64,000 nucleotides of DNA, taken from positions 1-64,000 of the forward strand of contig JAYEVH010000359.1 in the NCBI GenBank assembly GCA_036346255.1, read 5' to 3'. Every line of letters starts with the position of its first letter. The first letter of the stretch is position 1. A program made the translations under genes and the position numbers. This stretch comes from Ampelocalamus luodianensis. Its lineage: Eukaryota > Streptophyta > Magnoliopsida > Poales > Poaceae. Below the pieces are notes generated by a model. The model ran no database searches and was not told the DNA's origin. It worked only from the letters and a program-made list of their open reading frames with translations. Below, one piece after another: positions 43,991-54,790 of the stretch.

Positions 43991-45478
43991 ATAAAATTTA
44001 TTTCATTCAGTTTTTTCCTTATCAAGTACCGAACGTAAAGCAAAAGCTGGATGTAGGTCTGGCGATTGGTGCCATAATCTACAACATAAAATATGCAAAA
44101 CTAAGACATATGTTCAAAAAGTAACTTCTATTAAACAATTTAATAAAGATACTCCCACTAAATATCATCTCCCTCTTATGACATTCTAGTGATTCAAGAT
44201 CCATAATTAATTAATCTCCTAGTGAGCTTTGGCATCATTGCTAGAAGATTAGTGAATATGGTAAGCAACCCTTGCTAATCATATCTCTATATGACTCTTG
44301 TTGTTGGGTAGCATCTCTATGCTCAGCACTCCAACCCTATGCCCCAAGGTCCATAACCGTTATGATGACCTTGTCAAGTTAGACCAATGTTAAGCGTGTA
44401 AGTGTCTGACACAAACCCATCTAGTCAAGGAGAGTTAATGGCACTCTGCTTTGGCAAGTCCTACCATTAAAATACAAGACTTTGGATGGTGCAGCAAATT
44501 GGGAGAGCATCAATTTAACTTAATATTAAGTGAGGCAACTTTACTTCTACCATGTGAAGAGCATTCGAAGCAATCAAATAACATGCATAGAAATAAATAA
44601 ACAAAAGAAAATGCATTCACATACAATCATATTGCATTGTGATATAGTATGACCCTTCCACATGGTGATCTCCATCGCCGTGCTTCCTGTTCGCCATGAC
44701 TCCAAGTGGCCAAAATATCCAAGTACTCACACTAAACCATTACAGCTAATAGAACTAGTGATAAAATACAAAGAGTGAAGAAGCATCACAAGCCGACACT
44801 CACGCCATTATACAAATATAGACAACCTTGGGTTGCAATAAGCATGACACGCAGGTCATGAACATTACACACATACATGCATCTCATACATTATGGGTCA
44901 TACTATTCACAAAATCTTGCAAAAACAAGTTAGGCATAGAATCGCATTCTATCTAACGCATGGCGTGAATTAGCGATACAAAAACCAAGTTAAGGCATAG
45001 GGTGGCAACCCGCACTAGAAGGGCGGAAACCTATCTATATTCCAAGGTCCTTTTGGCGGTTCCGCTCGCATGATGGCGGAGCGGGATCACGTGGCGGCAG
45101 CCACGTATGCGAAATTTCCGAGTTACGTAGATCAATCTACTACCGTCTTTGTAAATCGCATTGGATTAATCAGATTAACCCTTTTCGATCGCAACTCGAT
45201 TCGATCAGCGATTGATCTTCGCGTGCTCCATGGATATCGATCACCTATGCGCCGATGGCGGAAACCCGGCCGGTGAGGCAAGTCGTGATCGACCATGAAA
45301 ACGGATCATGGAATAACAATCATGAACCCATTTTACGACCACGCGCATGGGCGATCATATCGACCATCGCCAAAAATGATCTATCACATAGAGCGACCAA
45401 TAGAAAGCAGAAAAGATCACATCTATAACTCCCGCATATCACAATATGCACTTAATCGAATCTAAAACTAGATGGGAT
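43991..45478 (-). other. Long 5' leader of Angela-like element
   Basis: Non-coding stretch of about 1.45 kb between gag and the primer-binding site, a length normal for this lineage. No open frame of interest. Confidence 0.7.
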
Positions 45479-45490
45479 GGCTCGATACCA
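45479..45490 (-). other. Angela-like primer-binding site
   Basis: The minus strand reads TGGTATCGAGCC directly at the LTR end. This is the initiator methionine tRNA complement with one A missing. Confidence 0.8.
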
Positions 45491-45491
45491 C

Positions 45492-45857
45492 TAAAGGATC
45501 GCGGAAGGCTACGATAGCACAAACAAAAAATTTACGCGCAACCAAGGAACCTCCGCTAGTAATAGATCACGAGATTACCACTAGGCGTGTCGACTGCGTA
45601 GCGAGTAAGTCGATGTAGCGAGTTGAAGCGATCGTAGTCGTACTTGCCGCGCGCCTTCTCCTCCTACTCCGATGAGCGTCGCGAGTCGCGGATCGTCCTA
45701 GTCCGATGCCGCAACAACACCTCTAAGGTATCCACACGTATGGGGCAGGGACACCACGTGCAGGAGTGCTAGCACCGGTGACGTGGTTGAGGATGGCGTG
45801 GCTATTAGGGTTTCGGGAGTACCTTCAAAAGGATTGATCAAACGTACCCCATGCCAC
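45492..45857 (-). repeat. Angela-like 5' LTR, truncated
   Basis: Matches the first 375 bases of 35291-36856 (CTACGATAGCACAAACAAA, then CCTCCGCTAGTAATAGATCA). It breaks off after CGTACCCCATGCCAC, where LTR L5 sequence resumes, so about 1.2 kb of this LTR is lost together with the right insertion junction. Confidence 0.85.
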
Positions 45858-47256
45858 ACTCGTCACAACCGTGCTCGCAAGTCACACCCGTCAAATAACA
45901 GAATGACATGCATAAATGGATATCACAATAGAGAGCTTATAGGGTTAATTTGCATCAAGCTAAGTTTCTTACAAATACAACTAATAGTTTGTAAAGCAGA
46001 TTATACCATACATAAAATTCATTTTCTAACACAGATTTTGATCAATTGATAATAAGATTGAAGGGTGTAGGATGACCTCCTAACACTAGGCTAACCGTCA
46101 GGGCTCCCTGCCCAGAACACAATGGATAGAAATCCAAAGCCAGTTTTCAAAACCATTTGAAAACCAAAACCAAAGACTAACATGTAGAGGCTTTGCTAGC
46201 ATGTCCATGACTGTGGACACGGCTATTCGAATAGATTTTTACTCTGTAGAGGTGTACAGCTTTACCCACAAGAGATAACCAAATTGCATTGTCCACTCAC
46301 ACACTTCCAAAGGTGCGCGACTAAAAGGTTATCACAAGGCCTTTACAATGCTCCTTCTCACCAAAGTCCCCCTCGCTAAGGTTTCACCCCCTTTGGCCTA
46401 CCCACCCACAAGGTTCAGGCCCCCTCTTGCGCTAGACGGGAATGTAAGAAAGTAGGTCATGAAGGACCACCCACACATCCAAAAGGACAACCATGGTCAG
46501 ATATTGCAAATTATTTGGTCAGGTCCTGCCCATTCAAGACTTGTGGTTGCACGAAGGGGCTTAGCAAAGTAACGCTCAAAGACCGATCCTTAACTGACCT
46601 AGGCGACATCCTCAACCCTAGGGCATCGGCTGACACGACCCTCGTCCACTCCCCATGCACCCACCATGAAACCAACCAAGGTTCGCCCATGTGCAAACCA
46701 TTTTTCAACCTTTACATTTGAAAACAAGCGAGTTTCCATGACGACCCAATGCCATGGTTAAAACATTTGAGGTAAAACAATGGTCTTTGGCAAAAACTTC
46801 CCAAATCAAGATTTTGATCTAAGCAAAGCTAAGCATTTCTTTCCAATAGGTCTGGTCATACTAAAGCATTAACGAGTTTTAACTAAGGAGACAACAATTT
46901 TAGTTGCAACGTCCATATTGGCCATACAAAGGGGATTGGGTCTAACTATGAGTGTAAACACTGGTATTGAAATACTAAGTAAAATATGCATCCAATACAT
47001 AGCTTGAAACATAAAGTACATATGTTGAAATAATGGGTGCCAATATGATCAAGGGCATAACTTGCCTTGCTCGAAGGCTTGGAGGTCTTCCTTCTCAAAG
47101 AACTCGAGCTCCTCAGCGTCTTCGCAGTCTACATGAAAGAACAAAATCAACTCAAAACAAAGCGCAAGTAAAAGCCAAAAGAACTTCAAAGAAAGCACCA
47201 CTAGAACCAATAAAAGGGCTCTCAAGGTTTGGAGGAGGTCCAGAGAGCTAGTCATA

Positions 47257-48269
47257 TGATGAGGGCATCCCTAACACTGATACATCTTTCCCTATTGGTG
47301 GTCACGCACATACTGAGATGGACGCCATAAGTGAAGCTACAAATAATACAAGTGCAGAAGTGCATGTTGGTCCACTGACTAGAGCAAGAGCTAAACTTCT
47401 AAATCAACAGGTGCTTTTGTTTCTTAATGAATCTTCTATTTTCATTGATGAGAATTGGGTACTACCTCATGCAAATGTTTTGTGCATTCTCAGGTTTGAA
47501 CATTGTGAAGCCTTTGGAACCGAGAGGGAGGCCGGAGCCAAAGCAATGGAGGAGAAGCTCACGTGGGTCAACCAAGAGGAGAAAGGCCCAGAATTCAAGC
47601 CCAATTCGGATCCTCCACAAGCCCAACCGAAATTCATCTCGGAATCAACTCAGAATTCAATTCGGATTCGGTTCGGGACAGCCCAACAGGGCTGTAATAA
47701 AAAGGTCATAACTTTTGCATACGGAGTCCGATTGGGGTGTTCTTGGACTTGTTTGAAATCTTATTCCAAGGCCCACACAATGGGTATGGCCCCAACTTCA
47801 GAAGACGTACGGTCGCGCCGCTATGACCGAAGACATACGGACTGTGTTTTTTTGGGTCTTAGCCGAATTAGAGTTTGATTGGGCGTGTGTAGCCGGCCCT
47901 AGGCCGTGCGTGAGTCGTGGAGGGTGCCTTAAGTACCCTTGCCCCTCCTTTGTATCCATTAGACCAGTTTATGCATAAGATTGAAACATAACTATTGCTT
48001 GTTCTTTTGACACGAGTTCATGCGAGGACTTTGAGAGAAATTAGGCGATCCATTGTTTTGTTACGCAATCTAGGGTCAAGCCGTCGTTCCATTGGGAATT
48101 GGGGACTTGGCGTTAAATCGTTCGTGGTCTCGCGACGAACAACTACCCGTGTGTTTTGGGCGTATTCGAAGAGTTGAGGTTCGTGCATTGCGCGAGTGTT
48201 CACTAGCGACATCGTCTACTCGCCATCAACTATCCACGGTTCCTCGAGAAGATCGGGCCTCCCGTATCA
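47257..48269 (+). mobile_element. CRM-like solo LTR, copy D
   Basis: 1013 bp from TGATGAGGGCATCCC to CTCCCGTATCA, subfamily A/B/D. It carries the longest frame of the LTR-encoded polyprotein tail (47318-47878, 186 codons: GPLTRARAKLLNQQVLLFLN, then VLPHANVLCILRFEHCEAF). The flanks show a near-repeat of TTTGGAGGAGGTCC...GAGCTAGT (47228-47252 and 48285-48310) and no clean 5-bp TSD. Confidence 0.85.
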
Positions 48270-48639
48270 TCGAGAGGTCCGAGCTTTGGAGGAGGGTCCA
48301 AAGAGCTAGTGGAGAAAGAACAGGAGGGTTGAGATGAGGAAGAAGGCAAAGATGGAGTGTTGTCCAAGCCTATAAGGCACGGGTGCAAGGAGTTCAAGGG
48401 CACACGTGTTCAAGGATGGGTGGAAGAGAGGGCGGGAGCAAGTAAAGGAGGACAAAAGGAGAGAAAGGGTACAACGGAGGTGACAACATTTAATGTGCCG
48501 TGCGACATTTAATGTTCAGAGATTTTCTGCAAGCTTGCGAGAAAGGAGAAAGTGGGCAGTGGCTCAAACAAAGAGATTGGTCAAAGCAACGAGAAGAAAA
48601 TCGACCTAAGGAGAGGTCCGACTACGGGGTGGTCAATGG

Positions 48640-49480
48640 AGGAGGTCCTACGGGAGGAGGTCTGTAGTGGGCCAAGGAGTTCATGTCCCACGAGGTGGTC
48701 TTTGCAAAAAATACCACGAAGGGTGGTCTTTACAAAAGACCAGGGTCATGACCACAAGGGTGGTCGTGACAAAGAGGGTGGTCTTTGCAAAAGACCGGAG
48801 GAGGAGGAGGAGGAGGTCCAAAGGTAAAGGAAGGCGCAGCGAACTAGGGCCATACGATCTTGATCGGGTGGTCCAAGGAGATAGGGATGTTCGAACCACG
48901 TGAACACGCACTTACATCGGGTTGTCCAAACTCAATTGGGCGCACCACAATGCAAGGGCGTTCGGACCATCCAACGGCTCCTCTCAATCGAACCATCCAA
49001 GTAAGATCTAATGGTCCTCGAGAGGGGAAGGCGCGCACTAGATCTGGACCTAAGGGAGGTCCAGCATAAAGGGGTTTTAATGGGTGAGATTCAAAGAGAA
49101 GAGGATCTAACGGAGGAGATCCCAAAGAAAGAGGTCCAAGGAGGTCTTAACTGCCAGGACGGAACCAAAGGGAGGTCATGACGGTCAAGATCTCACAAGG
49201 GGGAGGTCCTAAAGGTCAAGATCTCACAAGGGGGAGGTCCTGACGGTCAAGATCTCACAAGGGGAAGATCCTGATGGTCACAATCTCACAAGGGGGAGGT
49301 TTGAAACACGAACACAAGCTTAAAACAGCTCGAGGGTAGTCGTGACTTAAAAGGAAAGTTAGAACCACGGGGAGGTCTGGGGAAGGAAGAGATCCAAACA
49401 CAAAGGAGGGCTAAACCCAAGGAGGTCTAAACCAAAGAGAAAAAACAGAGGAGATCTAGACAGGAGGAGGTGCGGACCAC
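48640..49480. repeat. GAGGTC-rich region of LTR L5
   Basis: Dozens of GAGGTC/GGAGGTCC/GGTGGTC phrases give this part of the LTR a strong purine bias. Similar phrases occur at 28340-28520, the other end of the same proposed LTR. The open frames here (48552-48903) are low complexity. Confidence 0.7.
49170..49300. repeat. About 31-bp tandem repeat, four units
   Basis: The unit GGGAGGTCCTGACGGTCAAG followed by ATCTCACAAGG is repeated four times with few changes (for example AAAGGTC in unit 2 and a CAATCTC variant in unit 4). It lies inside LTR L5. Confidence 0.85.
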
Positions 49481-49689
49481 GAGTAGAAGCGAAACAAGCA
49501 CGGAAGGAAAGAACACGAGCTCCAACACTCCCACAACCCGACAAAACCAGCGGAGAATTTAGTTGAAGTTGGAGTTAGTCACTTGAAAATCATTCCAAAA
49601 TCTCAGTTTAAGCTTTTAGACTTTGAGGAAACCAACTGGTTCGCTTTATTTTGAAATTCCCAAAAAGCTTCAAAAACCAGGGTGTTACA

Positions 49690-51072
49690 AACTTACCCCC
49701 CTTAAAGGAATCTCAACCTCGAGATTCAAACTAGGCTAGCAAAGAGGTGGGGTTACTCAGCCTTGAGGTCTTCTTCACGCTCTCAAGTAGCTTCATCTTC
49801 GGAGTGATGGCTCCATTGCACCTTGCAAGATCTGATGACTTTGCTTTGAGTGACACACTCCGCGACATCCAAAATCTTGATGGGCTGCTCCACATACAAG
49901 GGTCCTCTTGAAGAACAACACTCTCTATGGATGTCGCTCCTCTGGAACTCAAAGGCACTTCTTCAATTGTGATACATGAAAGATGTCATGTACTGCATGA
50001 GACAAAGTTCTTTGGCGGCTCAAGCGATAAGCAACCGCCTTTCCTTTCCAAGACCTTGAGCAGTCCGACAAATCTTGGCACAAGCTTACCCTTGGTTTGA
50101 AACCTTTTTACTCTTCTACGGGAGTTACCCTGAGATACACATGATCTCCCACTTCAAAAGACAACTCTCTCCTTCGGTTGGTAGTGTAGCTCTTTTGTCG
50201 GAGTGAGCTACTTTTAAATGTTCTCTTATGAGCTTCACTTTGCTTTGATTCTTGGATCAACTCGGGTCCAAAGAGCGCGCTCACCAACAGTCCCAAAGGA
50301 GAGGAGTGCGATCTTGCCTTCCATACAAAGCTTCAAAGGGGGGCATCTTTAAGTTGGCTTGGTAGCTGTTGTTATAGGAGAACTCGGCATAAGGGAGATT
50401 CTTGTCCCAACTTTCCATAATCTAGTGCACAGGCTCGGAGCATATCTTCAAGGACTTGATTCACACGCTCTGTTTGCCCATCGGTTTGAGGATGATAGGC
50501 TGTGCTGAAATTGAGGCTTGTTCCCAAAGCTTCATGTAGACTTTCCCAAAATCTGGAGGTGAACTGAGAACCTCTACCGGACACAATGCTCTTAGGCACT
50601 CCATGCATGCAAACAATTTGAGCCATATACAACTCTGCCAATTTGCTACCTGCATAAGTGGTCTTGACAGGGATAAAATGTGCCACTTTGGTCAAACGAT
50701 CAATCACCACCCAAATGGAATCATAGCCGGATTGGGTCCTAGGCAATCTATTGATGAAATCCATGCCTACTTGCTCCCACTTCCACTCGGGAATGGGTAA
50801 AGGTTGAAGTAGACCCGCTGGCCATTGATGCTCAGCTTTGACCCTTTGGCACACGTCACAACGTGCTACGAGCTCAGCTATTTCTTTCTTCATGTTGACC
50901 CATCAATACTTTCTTTTGAGATCCTGGTACATCTTGATACTCCCTAGATAGATGGAATAAGGAGATCCATAAGCTTCTTTAAGGATGAGTGCTTGAGTTC
51001 TTGACAATCTAGCACACAAAGGCGGTTGTCGAACCAAAGAACTCTCTGTTCATCTTAGAAAAATCAGGGCCT
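49690..51072 (-). pseudogene. Tekay-like integrase and chromodomain, broken
   Basis: The purine tract AAGGGGGGTAAGTT (minus) at 49690-49703 precedes LTR L5. From 51060 leftward: a degraded HHCC finger (MKKEIAELVARCDVCQRVKA), the core GMDFINRLPRTQSGYDSIWV, VIDRLTKVAHFIPVKTTY, IVSGRGSQFTSRFWESL and YHPQTDGQTERVNQVLEDML (50372-50893), then SFEVGDHVYLRVTP (50108-50296). Near 49860 the chromodomain reads EQPIKILDVAECVTQ, then VQWSHHSEDEAT and a stop where W is usual. The second catalytic Asp region reads SGRG instead of SDRG. The chromodomain, which reads histone marks to steer insertion, places it among chromoviruses. Confidence 0.92.
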
Positions 51073-51857
51073 TGTAACACCACGGCTATCACGAAAGCCA
51101 AGATGTTACCTAAAGACTTACATACAACAACAATACAGAATAATTTGAACCATATTTCAACTAATGACATAAGGAGATCAACATCTCAAAAGATGAGTAT
51201 AAGAATTGAATCGAATTTAACAACATATCGAACTCTATCATCCAATCATATTGAGTCACATATGATAAGTGGTTTATCTGAAGATCATTAAGCATTCACG
51301 AGTTCAACCAAGTCATAATAAATGTAAGTCTAAATCATCAGAACTCCATTTATTACAATCCAACTTATTAAATGAAAGATAATAACAAGTTCAACTGTTT
51401 AAAAGGGTGATGAATGTGAAGTGAAAGAAGCGATTCATGTGACTAATCCATCCCATGCATACCGTCTTCAATGTTTACCTAAAACAAATAAACACAGCAA
51501 GAATGAGTCCACGACTCAGCAAGTACAACAGAACAATATGAACAATACTGAATAAGAATAACAATCACATAATTGAACACAAATTTAGCATGGCTGAATA
51601 AGAACATAGCATCATAGAATAGAGTTCGAATGTGGAGTGGATGAGTAAGGATATATCATCATAGAATAGAATATGAATGTAGAATGGCAGAAACCATATA
51701 AATGATCTCCACTTCTGCTTATACCAGTATAGCCAGTGAACACTTGTCGGTGTTCACTCAGGCCCGCATTTCACAAAATACAGGGATCCAAGGCCCGTAT
51801 AAAGAACATTTCATAACGGAGATCCAATTTGCCCACATTGGAATGGTGTGGCTTACA
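51073..51857 (-). mobile_element. Tekay-like LTR fragment
   Basis: Minus strand; it ends GCCGTGGTGTTACA at 51073. It contains the GAGTCCACGACTC palindrome (51502-51522) and the hairpin GTGAACAC/GTGTTCAC (51736-51757), like L7 and L8. It is cut at 51857 by an Angela-type LTR. Confidence 0.7.
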
Positions 51858-52650
51858 TGAAGGATCGCGAAAAGGCTACGATAGCACAAACAAAAAAATC
51901 TATCGCGCAACCAAGGAACCTCCGCTAGTAATAGATCACGAGATTACCACTAGACGCGCCGACTCGTAGAGGAAGTAGAGTCGATGTAGCGAGTTGAAGC
52001 AGTCGTAGTCGTACTTGTCGCGTGCCTTCTCCTCCTACTCTGATGAACGAAGCGAGTTGCGGATCCTAGTGCTGATGCTTCGCAACAACACCTCCAAGGT
52101 ATCCACACGTACGGGGCAGAGACACCACGCGTAGGAGTGCTAGCACTGACGACGTGGTTGAGGATGGCATGGCTATTAGGCTTTCGAGAATTCCTTCTCC
52201 AAAAATTGATCTTTTTTCACCCTATGCCACTGTCCCTCTATATATAGGCATCCATAATGGGTCCCGAACTTGAGGCTCATTAGGAACTCGCGGCCTATAA
52301 GAATTCGGATCACCATCCAAATCAAATCCTAACCCTTTAAGTATGTGACCCTATAGATTCGTGTGTAATCGATTGTGACTCGGAAACTCTTTCCGATCAC
52401 GAGTCGTCGTGATACCTAGCGACACATAACGATTCCCGAACACACGAATATATATCACTTACGACCGGCTCGTATTTAGTCACGGTCCATAATTAGTTAC
52501 AACGATTCGTAATTCCTTCCGACCGATTAGTACCTAATTACGACTAGTTTGCAACTCCTTACGACCGATTGGTGATTATGTTGAGTAGTCTACAACTAGT
52601 TTGCATCTCCATATGACTTCGACTAGTCTACGACTTATGAATCGAACGAC
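51858..52650 (-). mobile_element. Angela-type LTR fragment
   Basis: It starts TGAAGGATCGCG (the LTR 3' end read in reverse) and follows 35291-36100 of the other copy, with the TATA box CTATATATAG at 52238-52247 (minus). It stops at 52650, where another LTR end begins, so the 5' half is missing. Confidence 0.82.
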
Positions 52651-52826
52651 TGTAACACGAGGCCAACATGAGCCTAGAATGCTACTAACTAACATTATAT
52701 CCATTTAAATCAAAAACATCTTACTGAATTTTTGGCAAAATCTCCTCTGTATAGTTGACTATACTGGAGGTCCCAACAGTCATTTATAACCTACTTAATC
52801 AGTCCAGCATCTAGCATAATAAAAAG

Positions 52827-54144
52827 GAATTTGTTTTATTATTTAATCCTTTTTTAAATTTTATTTTAAAGTTAACCATCGCGAACTTTATTTCCAATTC
52901 TAACCCCTTTGGTCACGCCACCACCCGTGATACGGGGGAGGCCCGATCTTCTCAGTGAGGAACCGTGGATAGTTGATGCGAAGTAGACGATGTCGCTAAT
53001 TGAACACTTGCGCCAATGCACGAACCCTCAACTCTTGAATCGCCCAAAACACACCGGGTAGTTGTTTGTCGCGAGACCACGAACGCCGAACGCCAAGTCC
53101 CAATTCCCAATGGAGCGACGGCTTGACCACGAGTTGCGAGAACAAACAAGGATTCGCCTAATTCTCTCTCAAAGTCCTCGCATGAACTCGGTGTCGAAAG
53201 AACAAGCAATAGCTATGTTTCAATCTTATGCATAAACTGGTCTACCTCTATAGTGCGGCCATGGGGGTTTATATAGCCTCCCACGCAAGCACAAAACTCG
53301 GATGAACGATGGCAGGGTGCTCTGATAATCCGAGTCCAACAACATTCCTTTCGCTCTGATAATCCGAGTCCGATTCGCATTTACGTGAACGATGTCCGAT
53401 TAAAAACGTCCTACTTTAATTTGGAAATTTAAACTAGTCTCCTCTCGGTTTCCCTTGTATTGTGAGCTTTCCTTCTCTTAGCTTGCGAATTTGTTCGATG
53501 CACTTGATCCTTCTTTTATGCCAATGTAACCCTTGTTGCCATGTCACCATATGTCTTTCTTGACCGCCCGCATGTGCTAGGGTTTTATCACGAGCACGTT
53601 CCCTCTCGTTGGCCACATGGGTTTCTTCTCCCTTGTTGGCCGCATGTGTTTCTCCTCCATGAATTTGTTCCGGCCTCCCTCTCCTCCTCTCGGTTCCAAA
53701 GTCTTTAAATTTGTCAAACACGGAATGTACCAAGTATTGCTTTAGGTAGTAACCAATTCTCATTGGCAACAAAAGGAAATTCATTAAGAAACAAATGCAC
53801 CTGTTGTTTGAGAAGTTTAGCTCCTGCTTCACGAATAACCTCATAATTAGTAGGGATATCCTCATCAACCCGTGGCGTGACAAAACAACACTGTCACACC
53901 AGCCCATTTCTGGCCAAAGTCTTATCACGCCACTGGTGGTGGCGTGACAGTGTTGTTTGGTCACGCCACCACCAGTGGCGTGACAAAAAGTGAGATTTTG
54001 AGGACTTATCCTGCGGCGTGACAGTGTTGTTTTGTCACGCCATGGGTGGTGGCGTGACCAAAGGGGTCAGAATTGGAAATAAAGTTTGCGATGGGTTAAC
54101 TTTAAAATAAAATTTTAAAAAAGATTAAATAATAAAAAAAATTC
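52827..54144. mobile_element. Mutator-type foldback/MITE element with long TIRs
   Basis: AATAAAAAG directly repeats at 52818-52826 and 54145-54153, a 9-bp TSD characteristic of Mutator-like elements. The termini GAATTTGTTTTATTATTTAA (52827) and inverted GAATTTTTTTTATTATTTAA (54144) begin long TIRs of about 125 bp. Removing the CRM-like solo LTR and one ACCCG leaves 373 bp. The centre has repeated TCACGCCACCACC / GTGGCGTGA palindromes, so the whole element can fold on itself. It has no coding capacity and would depend on a transposase elsewhere. Confidence 0.88.
52928..53867 (-). mobile_element. CRM-like solo LTR, copy E
   Basis: 940 bp on the minus strand from TGATGAGGATATCCC to CCCCCGTATCA, same subfamily as copy C. 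ACCCG directly repeats at 52923-52927 and 53868-53872. GGCTATATAAACCCC near 53265-53278 (minus) is the TATA region. The 176-codon minus frame 53434-53964 includes the LTR-encoded polyprotein tail (GGETHAANKGEETHVANERE). It probably arose by recombination between the two LTRs of a full element. Confidence 0.93.
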
Positions 54145-54583
54145 AATAAAAAGACATCCGAAATTACGCTAACTAAAGTATAATCCAAAGAGCGTCCATA
54201 ATCAACTAATCAATTCTATTACAATTTTTTTTCCAAACAAAGAAGAAATCATGAAGAATTTACTAAGCAACATAATCAACTACTAATGAATCATTCTCTC
54301 AAATCAAATGTGAGTAGTTCGTGCCATTGTGCAACAACTCTAAGTTTTATTCCCCCCTATGTATGTCGTTCTTGTAAGGGGTACCTAAAAAACATAACAA
54401 CAACAAGAGTGAGTCCAAAGACTCAGTAGGTACAATAAGCGTCAACAATAGCATAAACAACTGTGATGATCAACATCCATCCACAAATCTTTATTACAAA
54501 CATGTTATATGCTCATGCAATGCAAGATGCCCAAATGCGCTTTCTCTTTCCCTTTATCTTTTGTATTTTATCGGTAATACAGA

Positions 54584-54790
54584 GTATGCATCCATCGATG
54601 CATACCCATGCCTGTGCCATTCTGCACAGGGACCATTACGCATACTCCACCAGTATGGGGACCTGAGCCCACATTCCACTAGTGTAGGGACCATAAGCCC
54701 GTCATATTCACGACGGGGACCTCAAGAAATAAGCTCGTCATATTCATGACGAGGACCTCAACAAATGCTTAGTCACCACGTGACCAAGTC
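54584..54790. repeat. Array of seven hairpins in LTR L6
   Basis: Stems: GTATGCATC/GATGCATAC (54584-54605), CCTGTGC/GCACAGG (54611-54630), CATACT/AGTATG (about 54640-54658), CCCACA/TGTAGGG (54668-54689), CCCGTC/GACGGGG (54698-54718), CTCGTCAT/ATGACGAG (54734-54753) and GTCAC/GTGAC with CTTAG/CCAAG flanks (54768-54788). Several stem bases differ from L1 in both arms. Confidence 0.8.

Larger units (their letters stand above)
35291..45857 (-). mobile_element. Angela/BARE/RIRE1-like copia element, minus strand
   Basis: The 3' LTR is 35291-36856 (1566 bp); the 5' LTR is truncated (45492-45857). Gag, integrase, RT and RNase H are read right to left. The purine tract is at 36857-36871 and the primer-binding site at 45479-45490. 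The minus-strand LTR start TGTTGAAAATATGCCCTAGA and the long 1.4-kb leader are hallmarks of the Angela/BARE group. A 3.27-kb solo LTR (37569-40838) splits RT from RNase H. Net length is about 7.3 kb. Frames are broken throughout. Confidence 0.9.
28337..49689 (-). mobile_element. Tekay-like 3' LTR (L5) split by three insertions
   Basis: Proposed pieces: 28337-28601 (starts TGTCACGACG), 35132-35290, 45858-47256 and 48270-49689 (ends GGGTGTTACA). Together they make about 3243 bp, close to the uninterrupted 3270-bp solo LTR of the same type at 37569-40838, and the order of shared phrases agrees (CGAACTAGTCCCAA near 28551, CTTGCCTTG near 47061). Between the pieces lie the copia element, the Angela-like element and CRM-like LTR D. 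A minus-strand pol remnant and purine tract adjoin at 49690, so this is the 3' LTR. Continuity is inferred. Confidence 0.6.

Noticed and set aside
48552..48911. Glu/Arg-rich frames near 48.7 kb
   Set aside because: They are translations of GAGGTC repeats within LTR L5.
49164..49300. CRISPR-like array
   Set aside because: Units are contiguous with no unique spacers, and the window is clearly plant nuclear DNA.
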